From NCBI GenBank assembly GCA_015232575.1, contig JADFZL010000005.1, forward strand, positions 137,624 to 201,623: a DNA stretch of 64,000 nt. The letters are read 5' to 3'. This stretch comes from Candidatus Rifleibacteriota bacterium. GTDB taxonomy: Bacteria > Muiribacteriota > Ozemobacteria > Ozemobacterales > Ozemobacteraceae. The first letter of the stretch is position 1, and every line of letters starts with the position of its first letter. The position numbers and the translations under genes are program-made. The notes beneath the pieces were generated by a model. It was not told where the DNA came from, did not search any database, and saw nothing but the letters and a program-made list of their open reading frames with translations. Below, piece by piece: positions 54,301-62,490 of the stretch.

Positions 54301-54752
54301 TCTCTCAGGAAATACGGGATTTGACGCTGAAATGGTTTTCCCTGGCAGAAAAAATTGCAGTAAGTCAATTTGGAAAAACGCGATTCAAAGTCTCTCTCTC
54401 AAACCTGAAAATTGCTCCAATTATTCCGGAAAATGAAAGAATTTATTTCAATTCATCCAACCAGATTGAGTATGTTCCACAGATAATTGTACCAAAACTG
54501 AGCGCTTACGACGATTTTTCCGACTTCGCCGGGCTTGTACCATGCTGTGACAAACTCGTCTACTGGATACTAACTGATGACAGAGCGCCCACTCACCTTC
54601 CGCCTCAGCACCCGAAAGTGAAACTTGTATTCAGTGATGCGATCTCATCAAGCCTTCGTGCAAAAGGTTTTCCTGACATGGTTGAGAAAATTCACCATAT
54701 AAAAACTCAGTTTGATCGCCTTATTGACAGAAAGGCTCCGTCTGCTGGATAA
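51330..54752 (+). CDS. PilB/GspE-type secretion ATPase with long C-terminal repeat tail
   Basis: This 1140-residue protein is about twice the usual PilB/GspE length. Residues 1-150 are the MshEN-like N-domain (EERLEKAKNIQ, LVVAMADPFDI). Residues 180-560 are the hexameric ATPase: ASDIHVEPRE, Walker A GPTGSGKTTT (about 316), Asp box TIEDPVEY, Walker B ILVGEIRD and the zinc tetracysteine CPHC...CREC. It powers type IV pilus or type II secretion assembly on the cytoplasmic side. From about 690 the tail has four units of about 75-80 residues (53388-54290) ending in variants of AFPGKFxPWxF; the fourth is degenerate. A further domain fills the last 150 residues. It starts with GTG after GGAGGA. Confidence 0.93.
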   Translation: MSVQSGKKTMEQLMLEKRLLTEERLEKAKNIQTQTLERLEDILLRLGFLNEKEVLDLWAEVLNISVVDLTNIKVDAKVLSMIPEYQAKQYKAIPLKKNGPRLVVAMADPFDIMAVDMIAFLTQSKLDIVIAPKAQIDLSVKQLYSWDGFSVAGEENFAFREEGVELARRTSEEGPVVQFLNAVFKQAINKRASDIHVEPREDILLIRFRIDGILHDSLTGPRSLLAPLISRIKILSHMDIAERRLPQDGRLKVKMEEKEIDFRVSTVPSLIGEKAVLRLLQKESAFDLDNLGIPVNDLDKLKQALDEPYGIVLVTGPTGSGKTTTLFGMLKYFNSSEINIFTIEDPVEYRINGITQVQVNEKINFSFSEGLRAALRQDPDIILVGEIRDLETADIAFRASLTGHKVLSTLHTNNAPGSINRLINMGTPAYLVTAALRVVMGQKLLHRLCPHCKVEYRPSQKTIQRLKLTAAKVASGRFFKGTGCRECNLSGAFGRLGVYETMVISPSVRDAIMEGADESTIKRIARLNGMKTMREMGLEKAFAGLTTLEEVMFDTPPDEEINTSQLSRTHFQQQTYQPGEVRSHSSDMRIDPNDPVMRMVLTKLEDEFLFFSPDELANRLQMSVTQVQECLGHLGLRQDADSFYRKFGKMPSEMSDDEIEQLLIKINDNQGKIPDFIFQDRDSAIRFTRVVVEKAIKTIPEAVSNPDSIPRLFSEDFCRESGIDQLFEYIGGRRFALLESVFPGKFKPWQFGETAEWLKSAKPEILAKEALEWLITTKLGCGRKDIPSMITADIFKENDLEELLKLFNGSVYNLVHSVFPDDFKPWQFPDEESLLWFREDRYKVASRATHWLIEEVMKLQIDDIPQKITLKDFHQNGLSKLTDLFNQNVYLIIDNAFPGKFNPWEFSEQHDLWKSSDALKIAENAVHWLIQERLQWNEDSAISQITRRHFISNGLGYMLGSLFNHSPLMALENAFPKLKSNEIFSRTLVAFSQEIRDLTLKWFSLAEKIAVSQFGKTRFKVSLSNLKIAPIIPENERIYFNSSNQIEYVPQIIVPKLSAYDDFSDFAGLVPCCDKLVYWILTDDRAPTHLPPQHPKVKLVFSDAISSSLRAKGFPDMVEKIHHIKTQFDRLIDRKAPSAG

Positions 54753-54755
54753 CAA

Positions 54756-54914
54756 ATGAAAAACAATAGTACATCTAAAAACTGGACAGATCTAGTTATT
54801 GAAACACACTTCGAAAAGAACTTTCGTTTGCCGGTCTGGGCACTGATTCTTATTGCTGCACTATTGGCCGCTATTTCAGCGAAACTTCAAAAACTGCTGG
54901 GCAGAGATGGCTAG
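54756..54914 (+). CDS. Small single-pass membrane protein
   Basis: A 52-residue frame starts three bases after the PilB-like ATPase stop. It has a polar N-terminus (KNNSTSKNWTDLVIETHFE), one hydrophobic helix (LPVWALILIAALLAAISA) and a basic end (KLQKLLGRDG). Its ribosome-binding site is weak, but it could be translated by coupling from the upstream gene. The membrane helix and location suggest an accessory protein of the secretion or pilus system. I do not recognise the family. Confidence 0.55.
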   Translation: MKNNSTSKNWTDLVIETHFEKNFRLPVWALILIAALLAAISAKLQKLLGRDG

Positions 54915-55020
54915 GATAATAAGCTCATTGAATCGTTCCTGAATTTTAAGGAGACACAGGCAAATTTTCGTGCTTCTTTTCCGCGAAAAACAGGAACGCA
55001 TCAATGTACTTTTATATAGT

Positions 55021-55596
55021 TCAGCTTCTCATTAAATCAACGATAAATTTCCAAATCGGAAGACTTATTGTAGGGGCCGTTTCAACACTATTGTACACTT
55101 CAACTTTAAAATCACCTTTTCCTGAGAGGTCTGCACTTGTGAAAATGTAGTTTTTGCCATGTTTGGAATCCCATTGATCATTTACAGAAAATGCCAGCTC
55201 AAAATGGCGAATTCGTTCGGGTGCCTGATTGCCTTGATAGCTGAATGGGTAAAGAAAATAGGACGGAAGAGCTTCGCTCATGAAACCGGTTCCATTCCAC
55301 TCCCGGTTCAACACAAGACGATGTTCGATTACTTTGCCGCTTTCAAGCACGACTCTCAGAAGAAGATTAACGGTCGAAAATTTTCCCAGAATACCTGTTT
55401 TCTTATATCCAACAACATATTGAGAACTCATGGAGCCACTTCTTACCAGGCCAAAAACAACAGAGCCGTCTTGTATAAAGAATGCTTTCTGGTGGCAATA
55501 GTCAGCAGGGAAATATGGTGAGTATTCTCCGGCAAACGCTGAACCAGCAGCTACACTTAACAAAACCAGCACCAGAATAATTAATCGGGTCTTCAT
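55021..55596 (-). CDS. Secreted protein of unknown function
   Basis: This 191-residue protein begins with a signal peptide (KTRLIILVLVLLSVAAGSAFA). The mature part is beta-rich (GEYSPYFPADYCHQKAFFI, GKVIEHRLVLNREW). I start it at the ATG at 55596, behind ATAGGAGAAA; the in-frame extension upstream would be an improbable leader. No family is recognised. Confidence 0.8.
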   Translation of the reverse strand: MKTRLIILVLVLLSVAAGSAFAGEYSPYFPADYCHQKAFFIQDGSVVFGLVRSGSMSSQYVVGYKKTGILGKFSTVNLLLRVVLESGKVIEHRLVLNREWNGTGFMSEALPSYFLYPFSYQGNQAPERIRHFELAFSVNDQWDSKHGKNYIFTSADLSGKGDFKVEVYNSVETAPTISLPIWKFIVDLMRS

Positions 55597-55890
55597 AATA
55601 TTTCTCCTATTGAATTTTTCCCCTTCCGGGATTATGCACAATTTCAAATGTTCCAGACAAAAATTTCTTATTTTTTTCGAATATTTCCTATACATATGAG
55701 ACTTTGAATTGAAAAGGTTACAAAAATATTATCTGCCTAAAAAATGTGATAAACTGTTTTCATTGAAAAGCATTTAAATAAATGATTATTTCAAAGCTTA
55801 CGGAACAAAACAGAACAATTTTTCGTATCTATTATTGAACTGAAAATTAATTAGAAGGTTTTAATAATTCTGAATCTCTGGAGGAATAAA

Positions 55891-57231
55891 ATGAAGAATG
55901 TTAAATTTATATTTCTGTTTGCATTTGTAATTTTCCTGAATTCATCTTCGATTCTGTTCGCAGAAGCTGCACTGGAATTCTACTATCAGCAGATTCTTGA
56001 AGTGAGAACCGATCTTGCGACTCCCACTACTCCGATATCGATTATTCGATATAATGCTGAAATGGCAAAGGAGCAATACAATTTCCGAATTAACCCAACC
56101 GAAGGGGAAAAAATTATAAGATCGCCAACAAACAAAAATGTTTCTTATCGGGTCAATCGTGTGAAGGTAAAAGATGAGGAACAATTATTGGAATTGATGA
56201 GTGCAAAGGGTGATGAAAGCAAACTGACCAACGGACAAAAAGGATTGCTGGCGTCATACCGCTATTCATCATCTGCTGCAGCAAAAGAACGTCTGAAACT
56301 TTCTGATCGCAAGGTAATCAAGACAGTACTTTCAGATACTACCGGATTTGAGGATTCATCAAAATATCCAAATCTTGAACGTGATTTCTGGCCAATGTCA
56401 TTGGGGAAAAGTTTTCAGTTGAGTTCAAAGTATTTTGATTCTCCAGATTTTGAGTCCATTGCAAAATCAAATCTCATACATGAGTTGTCACATACTCTTG
56501 ATAAAAATCTTCCTATGGGCTTTGCTGAAGAAGCCATAACTAATTTTTTCAAGGATGGAACTTTTGTCTATGGCAAAGATGGAATGCACTCTTATGGTGA
56601 TATAACCACTCCCAGAGTTGCTTTCATGGAAGGATGGTCCTGGTTTAATCAAATGATTGAGTTTAGAAAAGACCGCGATTTAGTATTTTCCTCAATAAAA
56701 ACTCTCTCTAAGGAAAACCCCAAGACCGGCGATATAACATATTATAGCGCAACTGATTCCGCAATTTTAGGTTCTGATCTTTTAAATTGCGAGGGAGTTA
56801 ATGCAAAAATTCTTTATCGGCTTGCAAATGAAGTTGCTAATGGCCGGGATAAAGTTAACAAAGCTTTCCTGGCAAGCAATTCAAAAAATCACACATTCAG
56901 AAGTTTTATCAAAAAGTTCATTGAACAGAATCTGGGAGATCTTGAACGGGTGAGAAAGATACTGGATGAAGAAACACATGGCAAACTTTCCAGAGATGAG
57001 CTGAACGATTTATTACGCTATACGCCACCAGTAGTTCCGGGACCGGTTGCTCTGCCACCAACAACTGAGGTTCCTCAACCTCCGACACAAACAACTTCAC
57101 CCACTACAACACCAACTGCATGTCCGACGGCAGTTCCGACCTCTGTACCTGCAGAAAGCAGAGTTATTCAAAACCATTCAGAGCAGAGATCACCCGAAGA
57201 ATTATTGCCAGGCTATATCGATGCTGATTGA
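55891..57231 (+). CDS. Secreted HExxH protein, probable metallopeptidase
   Basis: This 446-residue protein has a signal peptide (FIFLFAFVIFLNSSSILFAEA). Near residue 195 it carries LIHELSHTLD, an HExxH zinc motif, followed by GFAEEAITNFF with a conserved-looking acidic pair and a later MEGWSWF segment. This is compatible with a gluzincin-type peptidase, but I cannot assign a family. The last 70 residues are Pro/Thr-rich (VPGPVALPPTTEVPQPPTQT), probably an extended surface linker. The ribosome-binding site CTGGAGGAA is strong. Confidence 0.8.
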   Translation: MKNVKFIFLFAFVIFLNSSSILFAEAALEFYYQQILEVRTDLATPTTPISIIRYNAEMAKEQYNFRINPTEGEKIIRSPTNKNVSYRVNRVKVKDEEQLLELMSAKGDESKLTNGQKGLLASYRYSSSAAAKERLKLSDRKVIKTVLSDTTGFEDSSKYPNLERDFWPMSLGKSFQLSSKYFDSPDFESIAKSNLIHELSHTLDKNLPMGFAEEAITNFFKDGTFVYGKDGMHSYGDITTPRVAFMEGWSWFNQMIEFRKDRDLVFSSIKTLSKENPKTGDITYYSATDSAILGSDLLNCEGVNAKILYRLANEVANGRDKVNKAFLASNSKNHTFRSFIKKFIEQNLGDLERVRKILDEETHGKLSRDELNDLLRYTPPVVPGPVALPPTTEVPQPPTQTTSPTTTPTACPTAVPTSVPAESRVIQNHSEQRSPEELLPGYIDAD

Positions 57232-57317
57232 ACGATCTTTTTCCTCCATAACCGGTTACCTGCTATATTCTCAATAATTCAACACAGCAAATTCGCTGAA
57301 ATTATGTAAGTGAGTGC

Positions 57318-57356
57318 TGTCATTTTTCAGATCTCTCACATTTGGTCGAAATGACA
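57318..57356 (+). repeat. Palindromic MITE-like element, internally deleted (copy 13)
   Basis: TGTCATTTTTCAGATCTCTC then ACATTTGGTCGAAATGACA. Only the outer parts of the core remain. No gene is seen in the surrounding gap 57232-57538. Confidence 0.65.
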
Positions 57357-57538
57357 GCTTACTCCGCCCAATGTAACGCCTATAGTGGTCTGGGATAAGG
57401 ATAATTATGCAGTATGAAGTGATTTTTCCTGAACCTGAAAAAATAGAAATTTAGTTGGAACAAACTGATGTTTATTTCCGTTTCTATTTGTAAATAAGCA
57501 ATAAAATGGAAAAAGTTCAGGAAAAAAGGAGAAAAACT

Positions 57539-58864
57539 ATGAGAAAGCATCTTATAACAGCAATTGCGATTATGATAATGTGTGTTTCTTACTCTGAAGC
57601 AGCAATGAACCTGAGTTCAACAATGTTCAAGCAAGGATTTGATGATGGTGTAAATTGGAGAAAAGAAAACAGGTTGTTCTCGCCCAGGTGCGGTGAAGGA
57701 ATAAAGACAGAAGCAGACGCTGAAAAACATGTTGGTTTTATCTGTGGATGGGCAGATGTCGTGTCACCGAAATTGCCGGAGCTTCTCAGCGGCTTTTTCA
57801 ACCAGATAAAAAATGATCCTCCGATGATTGAAGGTTTTATAAATGGCTTCACTTATCGAGCACGAAACACCTCTCTTTTCTTCGAATTTCCTTCAATAAA
57901 AAGAGAAATATCTGAAGAAATACTCGTAAGATTTGCTCTTGGATATCTTTTTGGAATGGAAGTCGTATCTACAATAAACTATGGCGGGGATCTGAATGAA
58001 ACTTTCATAAACTTCAATATGCTTCTTCAACAGGACTACGCTCTGAGAGTTGGTTACCTTAAAGCCATGAAATCAAAAGGGACAAATCTCTGGGAAGCAA
58101 CTAATTTCGCCTTTCTTCCCAAGGAAGCTTCTGACAAGCCAAGAGATGTTCAGCGTGCCTTCCAGCTTGGGTATATCTCCGGATGGTGGTTTATCGGTTC
58201 ATCTTTTCAACGCAGACTGAATGAAGTTATCAGAGTAAGAAAACTCTCTGAACAGTATCAGGAAGGCTGGCTTGCAGGATATTGTCTTGCCCTCAGATTC
58301 CATGATGGATACAGTAAAAACTATTTAAAATGGGCAAAAGAACTTGCAAAGAAACATCCAGATTTCGGCGCTGGCTTCAAGAGCGGCTATCTCTTCTTTA
58401 ATCCAAAAGCACAACAGAAAACAGAAGTATCCTTCCTTGATAAGCTTTATGAAACCGGCGGTCTTCCAGTTGCAGGTCCAGATGCTAACCCGGCTACAAT
58501 TGATATTTCGAACGTTCTGTTTCACTATAGAATCGCAGCAATCTCAGCATTCTATCAAAACGATCAGAAACCGACAAAAAGAATGGAAGAACTAGAAAAA
58601 TTGTATTTTGATCTTGTCAATCGTCAACTTGAAAATGGCTGCACAAGAGCAATATATAGCCTTATACAGGATGGAACCGCAGTTAAATCAGACAACGGCT
58701 GGGTATGGGAAAATGACAATAAAAATAAACGTCCTGAAGACAGAGTACTTATGAGAAATCTTGCAAAACAAAGCATTGTCATAATGAATTCTTTCCTTGC
58801 ACACAACCCCAATGCCGATACACTTGGTCTTAAAAAGAAAATCGAAGTATTAAAAACCTTCTAG
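57539..58864 (+). CDS. Secreted helical protein of unknown function
   Basis: This 441-residue protein starts with a signal peptide (RKHLITAIAIMIMCVSYSEA). The mature part is helical, with a recurring G(F/Y)xxG-type pattern (FKQGFDDGVNWRK, FINGFTYRAR, FQLGYISGWWF, YQEGWLAGYCLA, FGAGFKSGYLFF), spaced roughly 30-60 residues apart, which suggests an internal repeat. No catalytic motif is seen. I start at the ATG at 57539, behind AAAAGGAG, instead of an ATG 11 codons upstream. A terminator follows. Confidence 0.82.
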   Translation: MRKHLITAIAIMIMCVSYSEAAMNLSSTMFKQGFDDGVNWRKENRLFSPRCGEGIKTEADAEKHVGFICGWADVVSPKLPELLSGFFNQIKNDPPMIEGFINGFTYRARNTSLFFEFPSIKREISEEILVRFALGYLFGMEVVSTINYGGDLNETFINFNMLLQQDYALRVGYLKAMKSKGTNLWEATNFAFLPKEASDKPRDVQRAFQLGYISGWWFIGSSFQRRLNEVIRVRKLSEQYQEGWLAGYCLALRFHDGYSKNYLKWAKELAKKHPDFGAGFKSGYLFFNPKAQQKTEVSFLDKLYETGGLPVAGPDANPATIDISNVLFHYRIAAISAFYQNDQKPTKRMEELEKLYFDLVNRQLENGCTRAIYSLIQDGTAVKSDNGWVWENDNKNKRPEDRVLMRNLAKQSIVIMNSFLAHNPNADTLGLKKKIEVLKTF

Positions 58865-58884
58865 TACTAACAGCAATCAAAAGC

Positions 58885-58910
58885 CCTCTGAAAATTCAGA
58901 GGACTTTTTT
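58885..58910 (+). terminator. Intrinsic terminator
   Basis: A perfect 7-bp stem CCTCTGA/TCAGAGG (58885-58891, 58896-58902) with a 4-base loop is followed by a run of T. It ends the transcript of the gene at 57539-58864. Confidence 0.88.
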
Positions 58911-58950
58911 ATTAGGACACAACAACTCAAACAAGGTGTCAAATTTGCAA

Positions 58951-60114
58951 TCATCCGCCACGCTCACGTGCAGCGTAGTCCATTACTCCCTCTTCAAAGC
59001 CGGGTTGCCCTGGTTTTGGAATCAATCCGAGGTCTACTTTTCCTCCAATGCTCATCTGTAACCGGCTATCGTTTATTCCATTAATGAGAAGAACCTGCCT
59101 GACCTTATATTCAACACTATTTTCAAATATTGATTTTATTTTTTCTTCACTTGGGTCATCCGTAAATGCTCCAACATTAGCTGTCAATTCCTCCTGCGTG
59201 ATGTCACGACCAAGGTATTTCACATAAAAATCATTGAGAAGCGTTTTCATTTCCTCATCTGGTGTTACCCCGGTTCCAGTACCAGTGTCTGTTTGGGTAT
59301 TAGCTCCCGTACCGGTGTTTTCAGGTGTAATACTCTGCGGCGGGGGCGGCGGGGGCGGTGGAGGAGGAGGCGGTGGAAACGAAGGAAATTCCGGAACTCC
59401 GGAATCACCGTTTACGGGGCGCGGAAATGAAGTATAGCCCGGATAAGACGGAACACCGGAAATTTGTGTTCCGGATGTTGCAAAATCCGGAACAGGCGCA
59501 GAACCGGGCGGAAGAGCTCCAAGGACTGAAATTATGTCGTTTACATTTCCAAGCGTGGAAATCAATGCGCCTTTGTTGTCAGCTGCAGGCTTATTCTGAC
59601 GTCTCTTATCAAGAAGCTTATCAACCTTGTCTCCGTAGGTACCCGTGTTTCCGGTTGGATAATCAGAATTATCTATTGAAGAAAAGAAAACTGGAAATAT
59701 TCGGTTTGAAATATCAAGAATATCATCGTTGTACTGAATCCTCCAGAAATAAAGTGAAGTGTGACCGGAAATTCTTGCTCGAACATAGATATCAGCCTGG
59801 TATTCCCTTCCCGGAGTGTTTTCAACATGGGAATCAAAAGTACCTTCAAACATTGCTGCCGAGTTTTCACTGGCAGGTGAATTTTTAAATGCCCTGTTGC
59901 TCCAGGAGGTACTGCTAATTTGTGCAATAATTCCCGAATAAGCAGAGTATGCAATCATAAATGCGGCCTGCCTTACATTCATGTGGCGTATCTGGTTTTT
60001 ATAGTTTCTGTTTAAATTCGATATTATCGAAACAAAAAAAGTGATTGAGATGATCACCACAAAGAGCAGCGGATAAATAAATCCTGCAATAGAGAACCTG
60101 TTATTATTTTTCAC
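58951..60114 (-). CDS. Membrane-anchored pilin-operon protein with polyproline tract and DUF4214-like end
   Basis: This 387-residue protein has one N-terminal membrane helix (FIYPLLFVVIISITFFVSII), as in PilX/GspK-type minor components, but no prepilin Glu5 motif. The middle is Pro/Gly/Thr-rich with a run of thirteen prolines (about residue 247-259) and a GTGTGTG-like linker. The last 100 residues resemble DUF4214-type helical modules (LLNDFYVKYLGRDITQEELT, SVEYKVRQVLLINGI). It is the third gene of the minus-strand pilin-like operon. The start is GTG. It may be an adhesin-like tip or accessory component; its role is unknown. Confidence 0.75.
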   Translation of the reverse strand: MKNNNRFSIAGFIYPLLFVVIISITFFVSIISNLNRNYKNQIRHMNVRQAAFMIAYSAYSGIIAQISSTSWSNRAFKNSPASENSAAMFEGTFDSHVENTPGREYQADIYVRARISGHTSLYFWRIQYNDDILDISNRIFPVFFSSIDNSDYPTGNTGTYGDKVDKLLDKRRQNKPAADNKGALISTLGNVNDIISVLGALPPGSAPVPDFATSGTQISGVPSYPGYTSFPRPVNGDSGVPEFPSFPPPPPPPPPPPPPQSITPENTGTGANTQTDTGTGTGVTPDEEMKTLLNDFYVKYLGRDITQEELTANVGAFTDDPSEEKIKSIFENSVEYKVRQVLLINGINDSRLQMSIGGKVDLGLIPKPGQPGFEEGVMDYAARERGG

Positions 60115-60202
60115 TCTTCCGCCTCAATTTTCATCATAATTCGTATCGGGTACATTCCCAAAAAAGGTAGCATACAAACTATTACCTTTTTAAGAATGTA
60201 CT

Positions 60203-61531
60203 TCATAAACTTGAATTAATGAAATCGTCTGTTGATTTCAATCTGACAAGCAATTCGTGAACTTTACCAAGAGTGGGATATTTATTAAACAAGACAGACT
60301 GATTGTCAATCCAGCTTGTCTCCTGTTTCAGATATCTTGTCATTGAAGGATTTCTGCCATCGCATATTTTTCGTATATTTTCCGCAAATGCTTTGAATTC
60401 AGCTTTTCCAGAAGGGAAATCAGGATGAACTGCAAATATTTTGTTGATATCAATCAGTCGCAAAATATGTCTGTACTGTCTTTTTGTTCCAATATTCCTT
60501 GAAATATCTGATTGAAGAAGATTTTCGCAGTTAATCTTTGACCAGTAAAGTGCAGAGTTGAAATTGCTGTGCAGTTGTTTGTATTCGAGCAAAACACCCT
60601 GCAGCCGGTTTTTGTAATACCATAGCTGGCTGCCGAAATGTGAAACATTAAAATTCGATTTAATTTCGTCCATAATTGGCTGAAGAGCGCAGATTAATTG
60701 AAAACTGGACTTTGCAATTTCATAGAATCCCCTGCCGAGACTTTCACAGATGCTTGCCAGCTCTGCATTGGGGTTGGAAGCAGCAATCTTACGTTTGTTT
60801 TCCAGGTCCTTGATTTCAGCCATTGTCTGGGTAAAAAAAGAGGAATTGAAATATGACTTACAGATACCATGCACTACTCCGAGTTTTTTTATGGTATCAT
60901 AATTTCCGCCTTTTTCTGCAACAAGTTGAGAAAGTGTTTTCTCAGTCTCATTATAAAACACTATGGCAGTCTCTTTTTCCATATCCGCCTGGTTATACTT
61001 TAATTCCAGGTCAACCTGCTTTAAAACAGATGATGATGGAAAAAGGCATGCAATGTCGTAATTCCCTTTTCCGATGGCATTTTTCCAGTTGATTGAAACT
61101 TCAGCACGCGAAATTCCGGTGCTAACTTTCTGGCCTTTCAGTGAAAATGTTGTGTTTCGGAATTGACTGTACAAAGGCTGAATGTCGCTTCCGATTTTTC
61201 CATCAATAGCCGGATCAATGTTGAACCAGGGAGCTTTTGTATCATGCAGAAAAGAAAAGAAAATGGAATTCCCATCGACTATTCCAAAATTTGAGATTGT
61301 TGAACTTTCGATACCGAGGGTTTCAAAACCGTAGGGATTTGTTTGAATTTCCTGGCTGATATCTTCTGAAAGTTTCTGGGAAACAAGAAGAGCATTGAAA
61401 TGCTCTGAGGTGAAGTGCAGTTCACGCTTGCCAGTTTGTACAAAATTAATATAAAAAGTTGCAATAACTGAGAAAATTAGAATTCCAAACATAATTTCCA
61501 TGAGTGTAAATGCTTGAATATTCTTTTTCAT
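60203..61531 (-). CDS. Type IV pilin-like/pseudopilin protein, long form
   Basis: This 442-residue protein has a class III prepilin signal: short basic leader MKKNIQA, then FTLMEIMFGILIFSVIATFY, with Phe at +1 and Glu at +5. It would be processed by a prepilin peptidase. The globular region is long and helical and not recognised. It is coupled to the preceding pilin-like gene by a 4-bp overlap. It is probably a minor pilin or pseudopilin (PilW/GspJ-like position), assembled by a system to which the PilB-type ATPase at 51330 could belong. Confidence 0.85.
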   Translation of the reverse strand: MKKNIQAFTLMEIMFGILIFSVIATFYINFVQTGKRELHFTSEHFNALLVSQKLSEDISQEIQTNPYGFETLGIESSTISNFGIVDGNSIFFSFLHDTKAPWFNIDPAIDGKIGSDIQPLYSQFRNTTFSLKGQKVSTGISRAEVSINWKNAIGKGNYDIACLFPSSSVLKQVDLELKYNQADMEKETAIVFYNETEKTLSQLVAEKGGNYDTIKKLGVVHGICKSYFNSSFFTQTMAEIKDLENKRKIAASNPNAELASICESLGRGFYEIAKSSFQLICALQPIMDEIKSNFNVSHFGSQLWYYKNRLQGVLLEYKQLHSNFNSALYWSKINCENLLQSDISRNIGTKRQYRHILRLIDINKIFAVHPDFPSGKAEFKAFAENIRKICDGRNPSMTRYLKQETSWIDNQSVLFNKYPTLGKVHELLVRLKSTDDFINSSL

Positions 61532-62070
61532 TCAATATCACCAAGGTTCATGATTCCAATTTCTGTAATAAATTGAAATTCACCTTTTTCAGCAGCCAGA
61601 GTAGCATTCATTGTTACACTGCTGGGGGTTGTAGAAGTAAATGTGACGCTTTTTATTGAGCTGCAAACCAGCTTTTCATTTTTTCCCGAGTAGCCCCCGG
61701 AATAGTCGTGAGTATAAGAAATAAGCTTGAAAAGTTTTTTCTGGAATTTTTCGGAATTTCCTCTGTCGTCGATCAGATAGTACAGGCAAATATTGTTTAC
61801 CAGATCCTTTGTAACAAGAAATGGAGTTGTTTCACCTGTCAGAGGTCTTATGATTTCACTACTGCTGCGAATCATATCAGAAATGTTATCCGCGGCTTTT
61901 CTTGCTTCCATCTGAATCATGAGTCTGTTTGATAAACCTGGCTCAGATGACCGTCTGAGGCTTGTGAGTGTTCGATAACCCATGAAAAACAAAATATTGG
62001 CAATTAAAAAAACCATTACCAGTTCAACAAGTGTGTAACCCAGCCGATTACGCTTAAGTAAATCAGTCAT
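61528..62070 (-). CDS. Type IV pilin-like/pseudopilin protein
   Basis: This 180-residue protein has a prepilin leader MTDLLKRNRLG, with cleavage before YTLVELVMVFLIANILFFMG (Glu at +5). The remainder is a small alpha/beta pseudopilin-like domain with two cysteines. The ATG at 62070 is chosen because it gives a normal leader; a TTG five codons upstream cannot be excluded. It is the first gene of the operon with the long pilin-like gene. Confidence 0.83.
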   Translation of the reverse strand: MTDLLKRNRLGYTLVELVMVFLIANILFFMGYRTLTSLRRSSEPGLSNRLMIQMEARKAADNISDMIRSSSEIIRPLTGETTPFLVTKDLVNNICLYYLIDDRGNSEKFQKKLFKLISYTHDYSGGYSGKNEKLVCSSIKSVTFTSTTPSSVTMNATLAAEKGEFQFITEIGIMNLGDIE

Positions 62071-62490
62071 TTGCTGAATTTGCAAAAAATTCTCATGAAA
62101 TTTCCCCAGATCTCATTTTCACACATTTGATCTTTTTTTCTCTTGACTGCAGGTAATATCAACCACTCAAAAACTGCAGCTAAATTATATAAACGAAAAA
62201 AAGATACATTTTGTTCCAGAAATTTTGACAATCTTTTACATATTTAAAACAATGTATCATTTTTACTGACAATGTTCCATATTGATTTCCAGTATTAATC
62301 CAGCCAACACTGAAAAAGAGTGAAATATTGTGGAATCTTATTTTCCCAGTGATTGAAATTATTATTAACTTCCTTCTGATGATTATTAGACAGTATTTAA
62401 GTTATCTTTTAATGATCAAACTTCCGTTTCTCATTATTCAAAGATTTATTAATAGGTTCCAGTAGAATTGATTCTGCTTTTTGATAAACT
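62071..62490. other. AT-rich intergenic region
   Basis: About 420 bp, very AT-rich. It should hold the promoter of the minus-strand pilin operon: TATAAT on the minus strand near 62180-62190 is a candidate -10 box. A hydrophobic plus-strand frame (about 62330-62466) lacks a convincing start. No gene is claimed. Confidence 0.4.

Noticed and set aside
54934-54998. Distant inverted repeat CGTTCCTG/CAGGAACG as a terminator
   Set aside because: The arms are 8 bp with about 50 bases between them and no T-run, too weak to call.
59341-59380. G-run opposite the polyproline codons considered as a regulatory G-quadruplex
   Set aside because: It lies within the coding sequence for the proline tract; the interrupted GGCGGGGG pattern follows from CCN codons and needs no other explanation.
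62330-62466. Hydrophobic plus-strand frame of about 45 codons
   Set aside because: The region is very AT-rich, the only starts are TTG or internal ATG codons without a good ribosome-binding site, and such hydrophobic frames arise by chance.
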